From Streptococcus ovuberis (GTDB lineage: Bacteria > Bacillota > Bacilli > Lactobacillales > Streptococcaceae), in contig NZ_JAAXPR010000014.1 in NCBI RefSeq assembly GCF_012396585.1, positions 1 to 59,540 of the forward strand: a stretch of DNA of 59,540 nucleotides, written 5' to 3'. Below the pieces are notes generated by a model. The model was not told the origin of the DNA and ran no database searches. It was given only the letters and a program-made list of their open reading frames with translations. A program made the translations under genes and the position numbers. Every line of letters begins with the position of its first letter. The first letter of the stretch is position 1. This document shows positions 8,348 to 17,279 of the stretch, in pieces.

Positions 8348-9329
8348 GGTTGAAAAGCCTGGCGAAGCAGACGTCTTACAAGTCTCACAAGTTCCCCTGC
8401 CTAAACTAAAAGATGGCTGGACCTTGGTAAAAGTGCTGGGATTTGGAATCAACCGCTCAGAAATTTTTACCCGTAAGGGCTGGTCACCAAGTGTACAATT
8501 TCCACGGATTCTGGGCATCGAATGCGTCGGTCAAGTTGAGCAGACGACTTCTCCTGATTTGGTCGCTGGGCAACTGGTTATTTCCTTTATGGGGGAGATG
8601 GGGCGTGCCTTTGATGGCTCTTATGCTGATTATGCCTTGCTACCTAATTCACAGCTTTATCCTGTAGTGAGCGACCTCGATTTGGCGACCTTGGTCGCCT
8701 TGCCAGAGACTTATTATACTGCCTTTGGCGCACTCAAAAATTTGAATATCAGTGCTACAGATAAGGTTTTGGTCAGGGGCGCGACAAGCGGTGTCGGTCA
8801 GGCTTTTGCCCGACTTCTCAAGGTTCAGCATCCAGACATTTATCTGGTAGGGACTAGCCGAGACAGGGCAAAAGAGCCGTTGCTTCTAGCTGAGGGGTAT
8901 GATGAGGTTTTTCTCGATGAGGATAATCAACTCCAATCATCCCAGTCATTTACTAAGATACTAGAGCTCATTGGGCCGAAAACCATTAAGGACAGTTTTT
9001 GCTATTTGGAGGAAGGGGGCATTCTCTGCTCCTGCGGTCAGTTGGGAGGTCAGTGGTACTTGGATGATTTTGACCCAATTGAGCAACTAGCTAACAATGT
9101 CTATCTGACAACCTTCTATTCGGGAAATGTCTCCCCACAAAAGGTGCAGGAACTTCTTGACTTTGTAGGCAAACATGAGGTCAAGACAAGCCCTGAACGG
9201 ATTTTTCACGGCTTAGAAGAAGTGGCAGACGCCCATCGTTACTTAGAGAGCCGGGGTAGTTTTGGCAAGGTTGTCGTGCTCTTGTCAGAAGAAGTAAAGG
9301 AGGCTACGCATGTGGACCAGACTGGTTGA
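8325..9329 (+). CDS. Medium-chain dehydrogenase/quinone-oxidoreductase-like protein
   Basis: 334 residues. The N-terminal GroES-like fold is recognisable from MKAVRVEKPGEADVLQV, LGFGINRSEIFTRKGWSP, PRILGIECVGQV and GQLVISFMG. A nucleotide-binding domain follows, with VLVRGATSGVGQAFARL, the NADPH-binding pattern of zinc-independent quinone reductases. The structural and catalytic zinc cysteines of true alcohol dehydrogenases are absent. ATG 8325 follows AAAGGAGG at 8311-8318. The gene overlaps the MarR stop by 23 bases, and its own end overlaps the downstream permease start by 20. The substrate is unknown. Family members in MarR-controlled pairs often answer electrophile or oxidative stress, which is inference here. 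Confidence 0.85.
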   Translation: MKLMKAVRVEKPGEADVLQVSQVPLPKLKDGWTLVKVLGFGINRSEIFTRKGWSPSVQFPRILGIECVGQVEQTTSPDLVAGQLVISFMGEMGRAFDGSYADYALLPNSQLYPVVSDLDLATLVALPETYYTAFGALKNLNISATDKVLVRGATSGVGQAFARLLKVQHPDIYLVGTSRDRAKEPLLLAEGYDEVFLDEDNQLQSSQSFTKILELIGPKTIKDSFCYLEEGGILCSCGQLGGQWYLDDFDPIEQLANNVYLTTFYSGNVSPQKVQELLDFVGKHEVKTSPERIFHGLEEVADAHRYLESRGSFGKVVVLLSEEVKEATHVDQTG

Positions 9330-9942
9330 TTACCTAGCGCACAACAGCCACCAGTACCTGACCTACCTTTGGGAGCATATCTGGATCAGCCTTCTGGCTC
9401 TGGGAATCGCTCTGGTTTTGGGGACCTACTTGGGTTACCTGGCTTACCAGCGCCCCAAACTTCGGCAAGCCATCACAGGCCTGTCTGGTGGTCTGCGGGT
9501 CATTCCCTCGCTGGGGGTGCTGTTCTTCCTCATTCCCCTCATCGGCGTCGGGCAAGTGCCAGCCCTCATCGCCCTTGTCCTGCTAGGCTTACCGCCCATT
9601 ATCCTACAAACCTTGGTCGGCTTAGTACAAGTCCCGGAGAGCTTGAAAGAAGTGGGCAAGGGATTAGGGATGACCGATAGGCAGGTCTTGCTCAAGGTCG
9701 CTTTTCCGCTAGCTCTTCCTCATCTCTTGACCGGGCTCAAGTTGGCTCTAGTGGAAATCATCGCCTCCGCTAGCCTAGCGACCTACATCGGAGCAGGAGG
9801 GCTGGGCACTCTGATTTTCACAGGGTTGGGGCTCTATCGCTATGATCTCTTACTCTTGGGGGGTGGCTCCGTTGCCCTGCTCTCGCTCATTGCTATGTTG
9901 AGCCTCGATGGGCTCATCCATCACATCAAACAAAGACACTAA
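9310..9942 (+). CDS. Osmoprotectant-type ABC transporter permease (OpuB/OpuC-like)
   Basis: 210 residues with about six hydrophobic segments, starting MWTRLVDYLAHNSHQYLTYLWEHIWISLLAL, a typical beginning for BPD_transp_1 permeases of the glycine betaine/choline group. The coupling-helix EAA-like region, SLKEVGKGLGMTDRQVLLKVAFPLALPHLL, is present, shown here in part. AAAGGAGG lies before ATG 9310, within the oxidoreductase gene, so translation is coupled. The second permease is encoded at 11650, giving the heterodimeric channel usual for OpuC-type importers. Confidence 0.9.
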   Translation: MWTRLVDYLAHNSHQYLTYLWEHIWISLLALGIALVLGTYLGYLAYQRPKLRQAITGLSGGLRVIPSLGVLFFLIPLIGVGQVPALIALVLLGLPPIILQTLVGLVQVPESLKEVGKGLGMTDRQVLLKVAFPLALPHLLTGLKLALVEIIASASLATYIGAGGLGTLIFTGLGLYRYDLLLLGGGSVALLSLIAMLSLDGLIHHIKQRH

Positions 9943-9955
9943 AAAGGAGTTAAAC

Positions 9956-10873
9956 ATGACAAACAAAAAACGCCTCGGAGGTCTGTTAGCCCTCCTTGTC
10001 CTAGCTGGTTTAGGATTATTTGCCCTCTTTGGGCAAAAGCAGAGTGCACCTGCAGCTGGTGACAAGCCAGTCGTGCGGATAGGTTCAAAAGATTTCACTG
10101 AAAACCTTATCGTTGCCGAGCTTTATGCCCTAGCCTTGGAAGATGAGGGCTACACCGTTGAGCGCAAGTTTAACATCGCCAGCTCTTTGGTGCATACGTC
10201 CTTGACCAATAAGGAAATCGACCTCTACCCAGAGTACACAGGGACAGGGCTGTTAGCTATTTTGAAGTTGCCATTGGAAACCGACCCTGAGCAGGTCTAT
10301 CAGACGGTTAAAACCGCCTATGCCAAAGACTTTAAGCTGACGTGGTTAGACTACGCACAAGCGACAGACAGTCAGGGCTTGGTTATCCGGACAGCCGTGG
10401 CGAAGCAGTTGGGCATCAAGACCATCTCTGACCTGCAACAACATGCGAGCGAACTCCGCTTTGCGTCCCAAGGGGAATTTGACCAGCGTGAGGACGGTTT
10501 GGCAGGCTTGAAGACGGCTTACGGTGAGTTTAACTGGAAATCGTCTAAGGTCTACGACAACAGCCTGAAATACAGCGTGCTGAAAAACGACGAAGCAGAT
10601 GTGACGCCAGCTTACACTACCGAAGGTCAGCTCATTCAGACAGATGAGTTTACCCTGCTGGAAGATGACAAGGCCTTCTGGCCACCTTATAACATTGCCC
10701 CTGTTGCCCAGAGCGACTTGATTGAGAAAGAGCCAAATCTTGCTCAAGCCTTGAACAAGATTTCCAGCCAATTAACGACTGAAAAAGTCACCGAACTAAA
10801 CGCTCAAGTCGATGTTGACGGTAAGGATTATACAGCTGTTGCCAAAGACTTCTACAAGAGCATCGCTAACTAA
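9956..10873 (+). CDS. Osmoprotectant-type substrate-binding protein, no lipobox
   Basis: 305 residues. The mature domain is an OpuAC-type binding protein: VRIGSKDFTENLIVAELYAL, NIASSLVHTSLTNKEIDLYPEYTGTGL and DEADVTPAYTTEGQL. These proteins capture glycine betaine, choline, carnitine or related quaternary amines. ATG 9956 is preceded by AAAAAGGAG and gives a normal N-terminus; an in-frame codon at 9908 lies inside the permease gene. The N-terminal hydrophobic stretch (LLALLVLAGLGLFALFG) has no cysteine, so the usual lipoprotein anchor is missing and the protein may be held by an uncleaved signal anchor. Confidence 0.88.
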   Translation: MTNKKRLGGLLALLVLAGLGLFALFGQKQSAPAAGDKPVVRIGSKDFTENLIVAELYALALEDEGYTVERKFNIASSLVHTSLTNKEIDLYPEYTGTGLLAILKLPLETDPEQVYQTVKTAYAKDFKLTWLDYAQATDSQGLVIRTAVAKQLGIKTISDLQQHASELRFASQGEFDQREDGLAGLKTAYGEFNWKSSKVYDNSLKYSVLKNDEADVTPAYTTEGQLIQTDEFTLLEDDKAFWPPYNIAPVAQSDLIEKEPNLAQALNKISSQLTTEKVTELNAQVDVDGKDYTAVAKDFYKSIAN

Positions 10874-10882
10874 GGAGACCAG

Positions 10883-11650
10883 ATGACGCAAGCATTAGTG
10901 ACCTTTGAGGGGGTGGGAAAGACCTACGGCGATACCCCAGTCTTGTCCGATCTGACCTTTACCCTCTCTAAGGGTGAGTTTATTACCATTTTAGGGACAT
11001 CAGGGTCTGGGAAAACGACGACGCTCAAGCTCATGAACCGCCTCTTAGAGCCAGATACAGGGCAGATTTTGTTAGATGGTCAGCCCTTATCAGCGACCGA
11101 TCCTGTTGCCCTCCGTCGGCAAATCGGCTATGTGGTTCAGCAGATTGGGCTCTTTCCCCACCTGACTGTCCGAGACAATATTGCCACTGTCCCTAAACTC
11201 TTGGGCTGGGAAAACGAGCGAATTGACCAGCGTGTAGAGGAGTTGCTGACCATGGTGCAGCTCCCTGCTAGAGACTTTGCCCATCGCTACCCCAAGGAAC
11301 TCTCAGGTGGACAGCAGCAGCGGGTCGGAGTAGCCAGAGCACTAGCTGCTGATCCGCAGATGGTGTTGTTTGATGAGCCCTTTGGGGCGGTGGATGCCAT
11401 CACCCGCCATCACCTGCAAGACCAGCTCAAGACTCTCCACCAGTCCTTGGCTGACAAGACCTTTGTCCTCATCACCCATGATATCCATGAAGCCCTCTAT
11501 CTGGGCAACCGTGTCATGGTCATGGATCAGGGGCGGTTGGTGCAGTTTGACCGTCCGCAGGAGATTATTGCTTCCCCTCAGACGGACTTTGTCAAATCCC
11601 TGCTCGAAACGGTTCAGCGGCAGGACAGGCTAGTAGGAGGATTGACCTGA
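10883..11650 (+). CDS. Osmoprotectant-type ABC transporter ATPase (OpuBA/OpuCA-like)
   Basis: 255 residues. Walker A GTSGSGKTT, Q-loop VVQQIGLFPHLTV, signature LSGGQQQRVG, Walker B MVLFDEPFGAVD and the switch histidine in LITHDIHEAL are all present, so the ATPase should be active. It resembles the quaternary-amine subgroup (QIGLFPHLTVRDNI) but stops at 255 residues without the C-terminal CBS pair that OpuA/OpuCA proteins use to sense ionic strength. Its activity may therefore be controlled by transcription (MarR) rather than directly by salt; that is inference. GGAGACC precedes ATG 10883, nine bases after the binding-protein gene. Confidence 0.93.
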   Translation: MTQALVTFEGVGKTYGDTPVLSDLTFTLSKGEFITILGTSGSGKTTTLKLMNRLLEPDTGQILLDGQPLSATDPVALRRQIGYVVQQIGLFPHLTVRDNIATVPKLLGWENERIDQRVEELLTMVQLPARDFAHRYPKELSGGQQQRVGVARALAADPQMVLFDEPFGAVDAITRHHLQDQLKTLHQSLADKTFVLITHDIHEALYLGNRVMVMDQGRLVQFDRPQEIIASPQTDFVKSLLETVQRQDRLVGGLT

Positions 11651-12291
11651 TGGCGTATGTACTCAGTCATCGTGAGGAGCTTTTTCGCTTGGTCTTGGAA
11701 CACCTCCAATTGACCCTGCTGGCTCTGGGATTTGCCTTGGTCTTTGGAATTGGGTTGACCTTGCTCCTCTGGCGCTTTCCTCGCTTGCAGCAAGTGTCCG
11801 TCTATCTCTTGTCTGTCTTGTACGCGGTGCCCTCCTTTGCCCTCTTTGCTCTGCTGATTCCCCTGACAGGTCTGGGGCAGACGACCACGGTTATCGTTTT
11901 GACCCTCTATGCCCAGTATATCTTGGTGCGAAGTTTCTTATCGGGTTTGACCGAGATTGACCCAGCTCTTTTGGAGGCTGGACGCGGCATGGGCATGACC
12001 GAGGGGCAGTTGTTAGTGACCGTTCAGCTGCCCTTAGCCGTACCTGCTCTTTTTGCAGGCATTAAGCTAGCAGCGACCTCCATCATCGCTATGGCGACCA
12101 TTGGGGCGACCATCAATGCAGGGGGACTGGGGACGCTCTTGTTTGATGGCTTGCGCACCGCATCTCTGACCAAGCTCATCTGGGGCATCGGGCTAACAGT
12201 CAGCTTGAGTGGGCTCTTTTCCCTCTTGATTGATTTTTTAGAAGACTTGGCGACGCCGAAACAGTCGTCTCTATCAGAAAAGGAGAATTAA
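11650..12291 (+). CDS. Second osmoprotectant-type ABC permease
   Basis: 213 residues with about six membrane segments, paralogous to the permease at 9310 (HLQLTLLALGFALVFGIGLTL and GLTEIDPALLEAGRGMGMTEGQLL). Its ATG shares a base with the TGA of the ATPase gene (TGATG), a sign of translational coupling. The gene order permease, binding protein, ATPase, permease completes an importer. The operon then runs two bases further into an acetyltransferase gene. Confidence 0.9.
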   Translation: MAYVLSHREELFRLVLEHLQLTLLALGFALVFGIGLTLLLWRFPRLQQVSVYLLSVLYAVPSFALFALLIPLTGLGQTTTVIVLTLYAQYILVRSFLSGLTEIDPALLEAGRGMGMTEGQLLVTVQLPLAVPALFAGIKLAATSIIAMATIGATINAGGLGTLLFDGLRTASLTKLIWGIGLTVSLSGLFSLLIDFLEDLATPKQSSLSEKEN

Positions 12292-12292
12292 G

Positions 12293-12799
12293 ATGACCGT
12301 CACCACCCGTTTTGCAACACCAGCTGACGCAGCTACTATTTGTGCTATCTGTTCGGCCGCTTGGCGTGTGACCTATAAGGACTTGAATCCTCCAGAGTAT
12401 ATCGAGCAGGTGATCGCTGACTTTTACACCCTCGACCGAGTGACTAAAGAATGCTCAACCAGTGATCAGCACTGGCACGGCTACATGGTCGCTGAGCTAG
12501 ACGGTCACGTCTTAGGGGCTATCGGTGGCGGTGTCAGTGAGGGTAATTTTGGGCATATCTATGTCCTCTATGTTCACCCAGACCACAAGGGAAAGGGCTT
12601 GGGACGTGCTCTCGTTGACTTTCTGACCGACCACCAGAAGGCGACCTACGGGATTAACCGCCAACAAGTCACCGTTGCCAAGAACAACCAGATGGGCATT
12701 CCTTTTTATGAGCGGATGGGCTTCGTCTGTCAAGGAGAAATTCCCAACTGGTATCATCAAGGAGGCAAAGAAAATCTTAGTTTTGAACGTCTGGTTTGA
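12293..12799 (+). CDS. GNAT-family N-acetyltransferase
   Basis: 168 residues. The acetyl-CoA loop is seen in LYVHPDHKGKGLGRALVDF (the R/QxxGxG/A motif) and the C-terminal GIPFYERMGF is standard for GNAT enzymes. GGAGAATTAAG sits before ATG 12293 and inside the end of the preceding permease gene. The acceptor substrate cannot be told from sequence. Being last in the MarR-controlled transporter operon suggests a related stress or detoxification role, but this is weak. No clear terminator follows. Confidence 0.88.
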   Translation: MTVTTRFATPADAATICAICSAAWRVTYKDLNPPEYIEQVIADFYTLDRVTKECSTSDQHWHGYMVAELDGHVLGAIGGGVSEGNFGHIYVLYVHPDHKGKGLGRALVDFLTDHQKATYGINRQQVTVAKNNQMGIPFYERMGFVCQGEIPNWYHQGGKENLSFERLV

Positions 12800-12899
12800 A
12801 AGAGGGAGGAGTTTCCAAGGCAATGTTCGGAAAAAGCTTGAGAGAGGCGTTAAGGTTTGGGTTTTTCTTGTCATTTAACTGCAAATATGCTAATATCAC

Positions 12900-13115
12900 C
12901 TTAGAACATCTTTAAATTCGTCCAGAGAGGCGAGCAAGGTAACAAAATCAGCTACAAGTAACGCATGATTTGTCATGTGAGGCAATGCTTGCTGATCTAC
13001 TGCGGTAGGTCTTGTAGACTAGTCTAAGGAAAAACGGACGCTGGCCAATCCAGCTGAGTTGCCCTTTTTGCAAAGGATTTACAGGTACCTTGTCAGTGAT
13101 AAGGTCCTATTTTTG
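12900..13115 (+). ncRNA. PyrR-type attenuator leader upstream of pyrD
   Basis: CGTCCAGAGAGGCGAGCAAGG around 12919-12938 contains TCCAGAGAGGC, which matches the purine-rich loop bound by PyrR in pyr mRNA leaders of Bacillus and lactic acid bacteria. A terminator-like hairpin follows: AGGTACCTT (13083-13091) pairs with AAGGTCCT (13101-13108) and runs into ATTTTT. CCTTAG near 12900 can pair with CTAAGG near 13023, a possible antiterminator. Together these suggest attenuation by PyrR with UMP. The leader is unusually long, and a decayed gene separates it from pyrD. Confidence 0.6.
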
Positions 13116-13445
13116 TACCTGAAAGAGGATGTTTTAAGAAGGATAATGGTCGAGTTTATCTAGCTGAGCTGGTTTAACACCTCTCCAACAGGGGCTAGAA
13201 CAGCTGGTCACTATCTTTCTTTGCATGAGAAGGGAGGTCAACGATTCAAGAACAGTGAGATGATGGGAGAAAGAAATAGCCGACATTATAAACTTATTGA
13301 CGGTACCTTAGTTTATGGAACAATCCTGACATTGTGCAAATCTAACGGTGATACAGCATAAATGTCAAAGAATTGGCTTATGTTAGATAAGGAGACGGCC
13401 TATACTTTTGATTCCGAACAGTTTTTGAGCAACCCCTTACGGTAG
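13115..13445 (+). pseudogene. Decayed gene of unknown family between PyrR leader and pyrD
   Basis: Coherent protein sequence can be read in pieces. Near 13134 the frame reads KKDNGRVYLAEL. After a shift near 13168 it continues WFNTSPTGARTAGHYLSLHE, then MMGERNSRHYKLIDGTLVYG, to an in-frame TAA, and beyond it [20 protein letters not shown]. Codon use and the even amino-acid mix suggest a former gene of at least 110 residues. No start with an RBS remains. I do not recognise the family. Confidence 0.5.
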
Positions 13446-13513
13446 GCAAAAGGTTTACGGTAAGGCAGAGGCGACTATCTGCTAGGGCAAATTCGTTTAC
13501 AAGGAGAATGAAG

Positions 13514-14440
13514 ATGAGCAAGTTAAGGACAAGCATTGGACAGTTTCAGTTTGATACCTGTGTGATGAACGCTTCAGGTGTACACTGCTATGATCAGGCA
13601 GAGTTAGATGGGTTACGTTTTTCATCGGCGGGGACCTTTGTGACCAAGTCAGCTACGCTTCACGCGCGGGAAGGCAATCCGACACCGCGCTATAAACCGG
13701 TACCGCTGGGCTCAATCAATTCTATGGGTCTGCCAAATTTGGGCATCGATTTCTACCTGGACTACCTCAAATCGGTTGAGGTGGGGGAGAGTTCGCCTTT
13801 CTTATCTATTACTGGCCTGTCTCGTGAGGAGACTCATGTCCTTTTAAAACGAATTCAGTCTTCTAACTATGACGGTCTTGTGGAGCTCAATCTCTCCTGC
13901 CCCAACCTCGTCGGCAAACCCCAGCTAGGCTATGACACCGAAGGTGTTAAAGAACTCTTAACCGAGGTTTTCATCTACTTTGACCAGCCATTGGGCGTTA
14001 AGCTACCCCCTTATTTTGATTTAACCCACTTTGACCAGATTGCTGAGGTACTCAATCAATTTCCACTGACCTTTATCAATACGGTCAATAGCATTGGCAA
14101 TGCTCTCTATATCGAAGACGAGACGGTGGTCATCAAGCCTAAGAATGGCTTTGGCGGCCTGGGCGGTGCTTATATTAAGCCGACAGCCTTAGCCAATGTT
14201 CACGCTTTTTACCAACGGCTTGACCCTTCTATCGCCATTATTGGCACAGGTGGTGTCACTAGTGGTCGCGATGTTTTTGAGCACATCCTTTGTGGGGCTC
14301 GTCTGGTTCAGGTGGGAACGGCCTTGCAGGAAGAAGGGCCAGCCATCTTTGACCGCCTTCAGGCAGAGTTGCTGGCCATTATGGCAACAAAAGGCTATCA
14401 GAGCCTAGACGATTTTCGTGGGAAGTTGCAGTATCTATAA
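13514..14440 (+). CDS. pyrD: Dihydroorotate dehydrogenase, class 1A (fumarate-type)
   Basis: 308 residues. It oxidises dihydroorotate to orotate in pyrimidine synthesis. The lactococcal PyrDA-type signature is clear: [10 protein letters not shown] near the N-terminus, the catalytic-loop cysteine in [34 protein letters not shown] and the FMN phosphate site [15 protein letters not shown]. It is the soluble fumarate-using form; no PyrK electron-transfer subunit is nearby. I place the start at ATG 13514 because AAGGAG (13501-13506) is seven bases upstream, whereas the ATG at 13508 is too close. A strong hairpin follows the gene. Control may come from the PyrR-type leader upstream. Confidence 0.95.
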   Translation: MSKLRTSIGQFQFDTCVMNASGVHCYDQAELDGLRFSSAGTFVTKSATLHAREGNPTPRYKPVPLGSINSMGLPNLGIDFYLDYLKSVEVGESSPFLSITGLSREETHVLLKRIQSSNYDGLVELNLSCPNLVGKPQLGYDTEGVKELLTEVFIYFDQPLGVKLPPYFDLTHFDQIAEVLNQFPLTFINTVNSIGNALYIEDETVVIKPKNGFGGLGGAYIKPTALANVHAFYQRLDPSIAIIGTGGVTSGRDVFEHILCGARLVQVGTALQEEGPAIFDRLQAELLAIMATKGYQSLDDFRGKLQYL

Positions 14441-14471
14441 TTTGGCGAGAGGGATTTAGAGATAGCGATAG

Positions 14472-14510
14472 TAGACTGGCTGGATAGGCCAGTCTATTTG
14501 GCTGTTGTTT
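14472..14510 (+). terminator. Terminator after pyrD
   Basis: TAGACTGGC and GCCAGTCTA form a perfect nine-base stem with a seven-base loop, followed by a T-rich stretch (TTTGGCTGTTGTTT). Confidence 0.75.
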
Positions 14511-14603
14511 ATTGAGCCAAATTATGTTTGCAGATGTAGCAGTTATCTCAGTAGTTTTTGGGGAATAAGCCGTTGAGCTCAGTAGCGTATTCGCTTAGAA
14601 TTT

Positions 14604-14612
14604 TGCTATAAT
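14604..14612 (+). promoter_or_regulatory. Extended -10 promoter for the MATE gene
   Basis: TGCTATAAT is an extended -10 element (TGnTATAAT) ending 31 bases before the start codon. No good -35 hexamer is present, which extended -10 promoters tolerate. Confidence 0.55.
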
Positions 14613-14643
14613 AGTAGGTAAGAGATCTTTCGAAGGAGTTATC

Positions 14644-16020
14644 ATGTATTCAACAACAAGTATCAAGCAGAAAGTCTTTTTGTTCGTAACGATTTTTCTG
14701 CCGATCTTGATATATCAGCTGGCTAATTATTCAGCCTCCTTTATTGACACCATGATGACGGGCCAGTACAGCACCGTAGACTTGGCTGGGGTATCCATGG
14801 CGACCAGCTTTTGGAATCCTCTTTTTTCCTTCTTGACAGGTATTGTCTCTGCTCTTGTCCCGATCATTGGTCAGCATTTAGGGAAGGGCGATCGGTCTAA
14901 GATTCGCCAAGAATTTCATCAATTCGTCTATATGAGTTTGCTGTTGTCGCTTCTTCTTTTGGTTTTGGTTCTTTTGTTTGCCCGGCCAGTTTTGGCGACA
15001 CTTGATTTGGAACCAGCTGTTTTTAAAGTATCCAGAGCTTATCTGGCCTACCTTTCGTTAGGGATTTTTCCTCTTTTTCTTTTCAGTGTGTGCCGAGGAT
15101 TCTTTGATGCCTTAGGTTTGACTAAACTATCCATGTACCTGATGCTGCTTTTGGTCCCCTTTAATACAGGACTAAACTATTTACTTATTTATGGAAAGTT
15201 TGGCCTGCCAGAGATGGGAGGAGCAGGAGCGGGGCTTGGGACAGCTTTAGCCTATTGGCTTTTAATGATAGTCGTAGGAGGAGTGATGATTACCCACCCA
15301 CGCATTCGTCCCTATCGTTTAGGCCAATTATCTGCCTTTGATGGTCAGTTGCTCTGGTCGGGTTTTCTACTTGGTTTGCCGATTGGAGGGAGCATTTTTG
15401 CTGAAGTTGCTATTTTTGCCGTAGTTGGCTTATTGATGGCGAATTACAGTACTCAAATGATTGCCGCCCATCAATCAGCCATGAATTTTGCAACCTTGAT
15501 GTATGCCTTCCCTATGAGTATCGCAACAGCTTTGCCGATTACCGTATCCTACGAAATCGGTGCTGGTCGCTTGGAAGGAGCCCGTCACTATGCGCGGATC
15601 GGACGCCTATTGGCTTTGGCTTTTGCTGGATTTACCCTGACTTTTCTCTATCTTTTCAGACAGTGGATTGCTAGCTTATATGGGACAGACACAGACTTTA
15701 TCCAGCTGACAGGTGTTTTTCTTACCTATAGCCTTTGTTTCCAGCTAGCGGATGCCTATACGGCACCGATTCAAGGTATTTTACGGGGCTACAAGGATAC
15801 TCGCCTGCCTTTTATCTTAGGCGTGACAGCTTACTGGGGAGTTTCGCTTCCCGTTGCTTTGATATTGGAGCATTGGACGAGTTTGGGTCCCTATAGCTAT
15901 TGGATTGGTTTGATTTTAGGCATTGTCGCCAGTGGCGCCTTGCTAGCGCTGAGATTGAAAAAAGTACAGGCTAATCTTGAAGTCATCAAGGTGGAGCAGG
16001 TACCTGATGCCTTCATTTAA
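14644..16020 (+). CDS. MATE-family multidrug/metabolite exporter
   Basis: 458 residues and about twelve hydrophobic segments in two homologous halves, the normal MATE architecture (NorM/DinF type). It begins with a short cytoplasmic tail, then LPILIYQLANYSASFIDTMM, the conserved entry to helix 1 and 2, with MATSFWNPLFSFLTGIVSALVPIIGQHLGKGD typical of helix 2 to loop (shown in part). These proteins export cationic or other small molecules against Na+ or H+. GAAGGAG lies seven bases before ATG 14644. A dehydrogenase gene follows 24 bases after the stop, so the two are likely cotranscribed. The substrate is unknown. Confidence 0.9.
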   Translation: MYSTTSIKQKVFLFVTIFLPILIYQLANYSASFIDTMMTGQYSTVDLAGVSMATSFWNPLFSFLTGIVSALVPIIGQHLGKGDRSKIRQEFHQFVYMSLLLSLLLLVLVLLFARPVLATLDLEPAVFKVSRAYLAYLSLGIFPLFLFSVCRGFFDALGLTKLSMYLMLLLVPFNTGLNYLLIYGKFGLPEMGGAGAGLGTALAYWLLMIVVGGVMITHPRIRPYRLGQLSAFDGQLLWSGFLLGLPIGGSIFAEVAIFAVVGLLMANYSTQMIAAHQSAMNFATLMYAFPMSIATALPITVSYEIGAGRLEGARHYARIGRLLALAFAGFTLTFLYLFRQWIASLYGTDTDFIQLTGVFLTYSLCFQLADAYTAPIQGILRGYKDTRLPFILGVTAYWGVSLPVALILEHWTSLGPYSYWIGLILGIVASGALLALRLKKVQANLEVIKVEQVPDAFI

Positions 16021-16044
16021 GAAGAAAGTATAAAGGAGACTGTC

Positions 16045-16806
16045 ATGACAGAAATCATTTTAGTAACAGGAGCTTCAGCTGGTTTTGGTCAGGCGATTTG
16101 CCGCTTGTTAGTTGATAAGGGCTACCGAGTGATCGGAGCGGCTAGACGTTTAGAGAAACTACAGGAACTTCAAGGAGAACTGGGAGATTGCTTTTACCCT
16201 TTGAAAATGGATGTTTCAAAGACCGATTCGATTGATGAGGCCCTGGCCAGCTTGCCTGAGGATTGGCAAGCACTAACTGGTTTGGTTAATAATGCAGGCT
16301 TGGCTTTGGGATTAGAGCCAGCCCATCAAGCAGACTTTCAAGATTGGTTAACCATGATTGAGACCAATATTATCGGCTTGACCTACCTCACGAAAAACGT
16401 TCTTCCAGGCATGGTTGACAGAAATCATGGCCATATCATTAACCTTGGATCCACTGCTGGGACCGTCCCATACCCAGGAGCGAATGTTTACGGAGCTAGT
16501 AAGGCTTTTGTCAAACAGTTCAGTTTAAATTTACGGGCGGATTTAGCTGGAACACGCTTACGTGTGACCAATATTGAACCTGGACTTTGTGGAGGAACAG
16601 AATTTTCCGCAGTTCGCTTTAAGGGAGACCAAGAACGCGTTGATAAACTTTATGATGGTGCGGGCAGTATTCAGCCAGAAGATATTGCACAAAGCGTCCT
16701 TTGGGTGTTGCAACAACCAGCTCATGTCAATATCAACCGTATCGAATTAATGCCTGTCTCTCAAACCTTCGGTCCCCAACCCATTCATCGTGACCTATGG
16801 GATTAA
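16045..16806 (+). CDS. Short-chain dehydrogenase/reductase (YdfG-like)
   Basis: 253 residues, the classical SDR length. The cofactor motif VTGASAGFGQAI is at residues 6-17, with Arg-rich AARRLEKL after beta-2 suggesting NADP preference. NNAGLALG, the catalytic Ser region NLGSTAGTVPYPG and YGASKAF with Tyr/Lys are all present. The closest named relatives are YdfG-type NADP-dependent 3-hydroxy acid (serine/malonic semialdehyde) dehydrogenases, which are often promiscuous. AAAGGAG precedes ATG 16045. It is likely cotranscribed with the MATE gene. Confidence 0.88.
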   Translation: MTEIILVTGASAGFGQAICRLLVDKGYRVIGAARRLEKLQELQGELGDCFYPLKMDVSKTDSIDEALASLPEDWQALTGLVNNAGLALGLEPAHQADFQDWLTMIETNIIGLTYLTKNVLPGMVDRNHGHIINLGSTAGTVPYPGANVYGASKAFVKQFSLNLRADLAGTRLRVTNIEPGLCGGTEFSAVRFKGDQERVDKLYDGAGSIQPEDIAQSVLWVLQQPAHVNINRIELMPVSQTFGPQPIHRDLWD

Positions 16807-17279
16807 AACATTCCAGTGGCATGATTCAACCGCCCTCTCGAAATAAGAGAGGAGTGTGACTCCAGTGGTGCGATCGTCTCTTTTCCTGAAGATGAAGAAT
16901 GGACCTGATCAGTGCATTCGTATCGAAGAGATCAAGTTAGTCTTTGGAGCAGATTCCTACTTAAGGGTTCAATTTTTTTGTCCATCAGGGCTTTAAATAT
17001 CACTGATGACTAACTGACCATCAAAATCGGAGTGATTTGGTGAGTATTGAGTAAGTATTTTTTGACTAAGGTAGCAAGGCCCCAAAACCTCTTTGAAGTG
17101 GCCCTATGTTCAGGTTTAGAATTTAAATAAGTATCAGTAAGGTAGGGCAGCAATCGCGAAAGCGTGGTTGCTGTTTTGCTCTATTAAAAAGGAGATGGAA
17201 CATTATAGGGACAATTTATCTCCGAATAAGAAAATGTGTTTGGTTTTTTTGAAAAAATCAGAAAATTCCACCTAAACTA
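16807..17279. other. 473-base non-coding stretch before the leucine promoter
   Basis: I find no gene here. CCTCTC-GAAATAA-GAGAGG (about 16832) and GGAGT-GTG-ACTCC (about 16852) form small hairpins just after the dehydrogenase gene and may end its transcript, though no clean T-run follows. A better terminator-like hairpin is at 17148-17177. A short readable stretch near 16890-16990 is open but matches nothing I know. No T-box consensus is visible, so leu control does not use a T-box. Confidence 0.5.
17148..17177 (+). terminator. Terminator-like hairpin upstream of the leu operon
   Basis: CAGCAATC (17148-17155) pairs with GGTTGCTG (17166-17173) across a short GC-rich loop, followed by TTTT. 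No gene ends immediately before it, so it may be left over from a lost gene or insulate the leu promoter. Confidence 0.45.
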
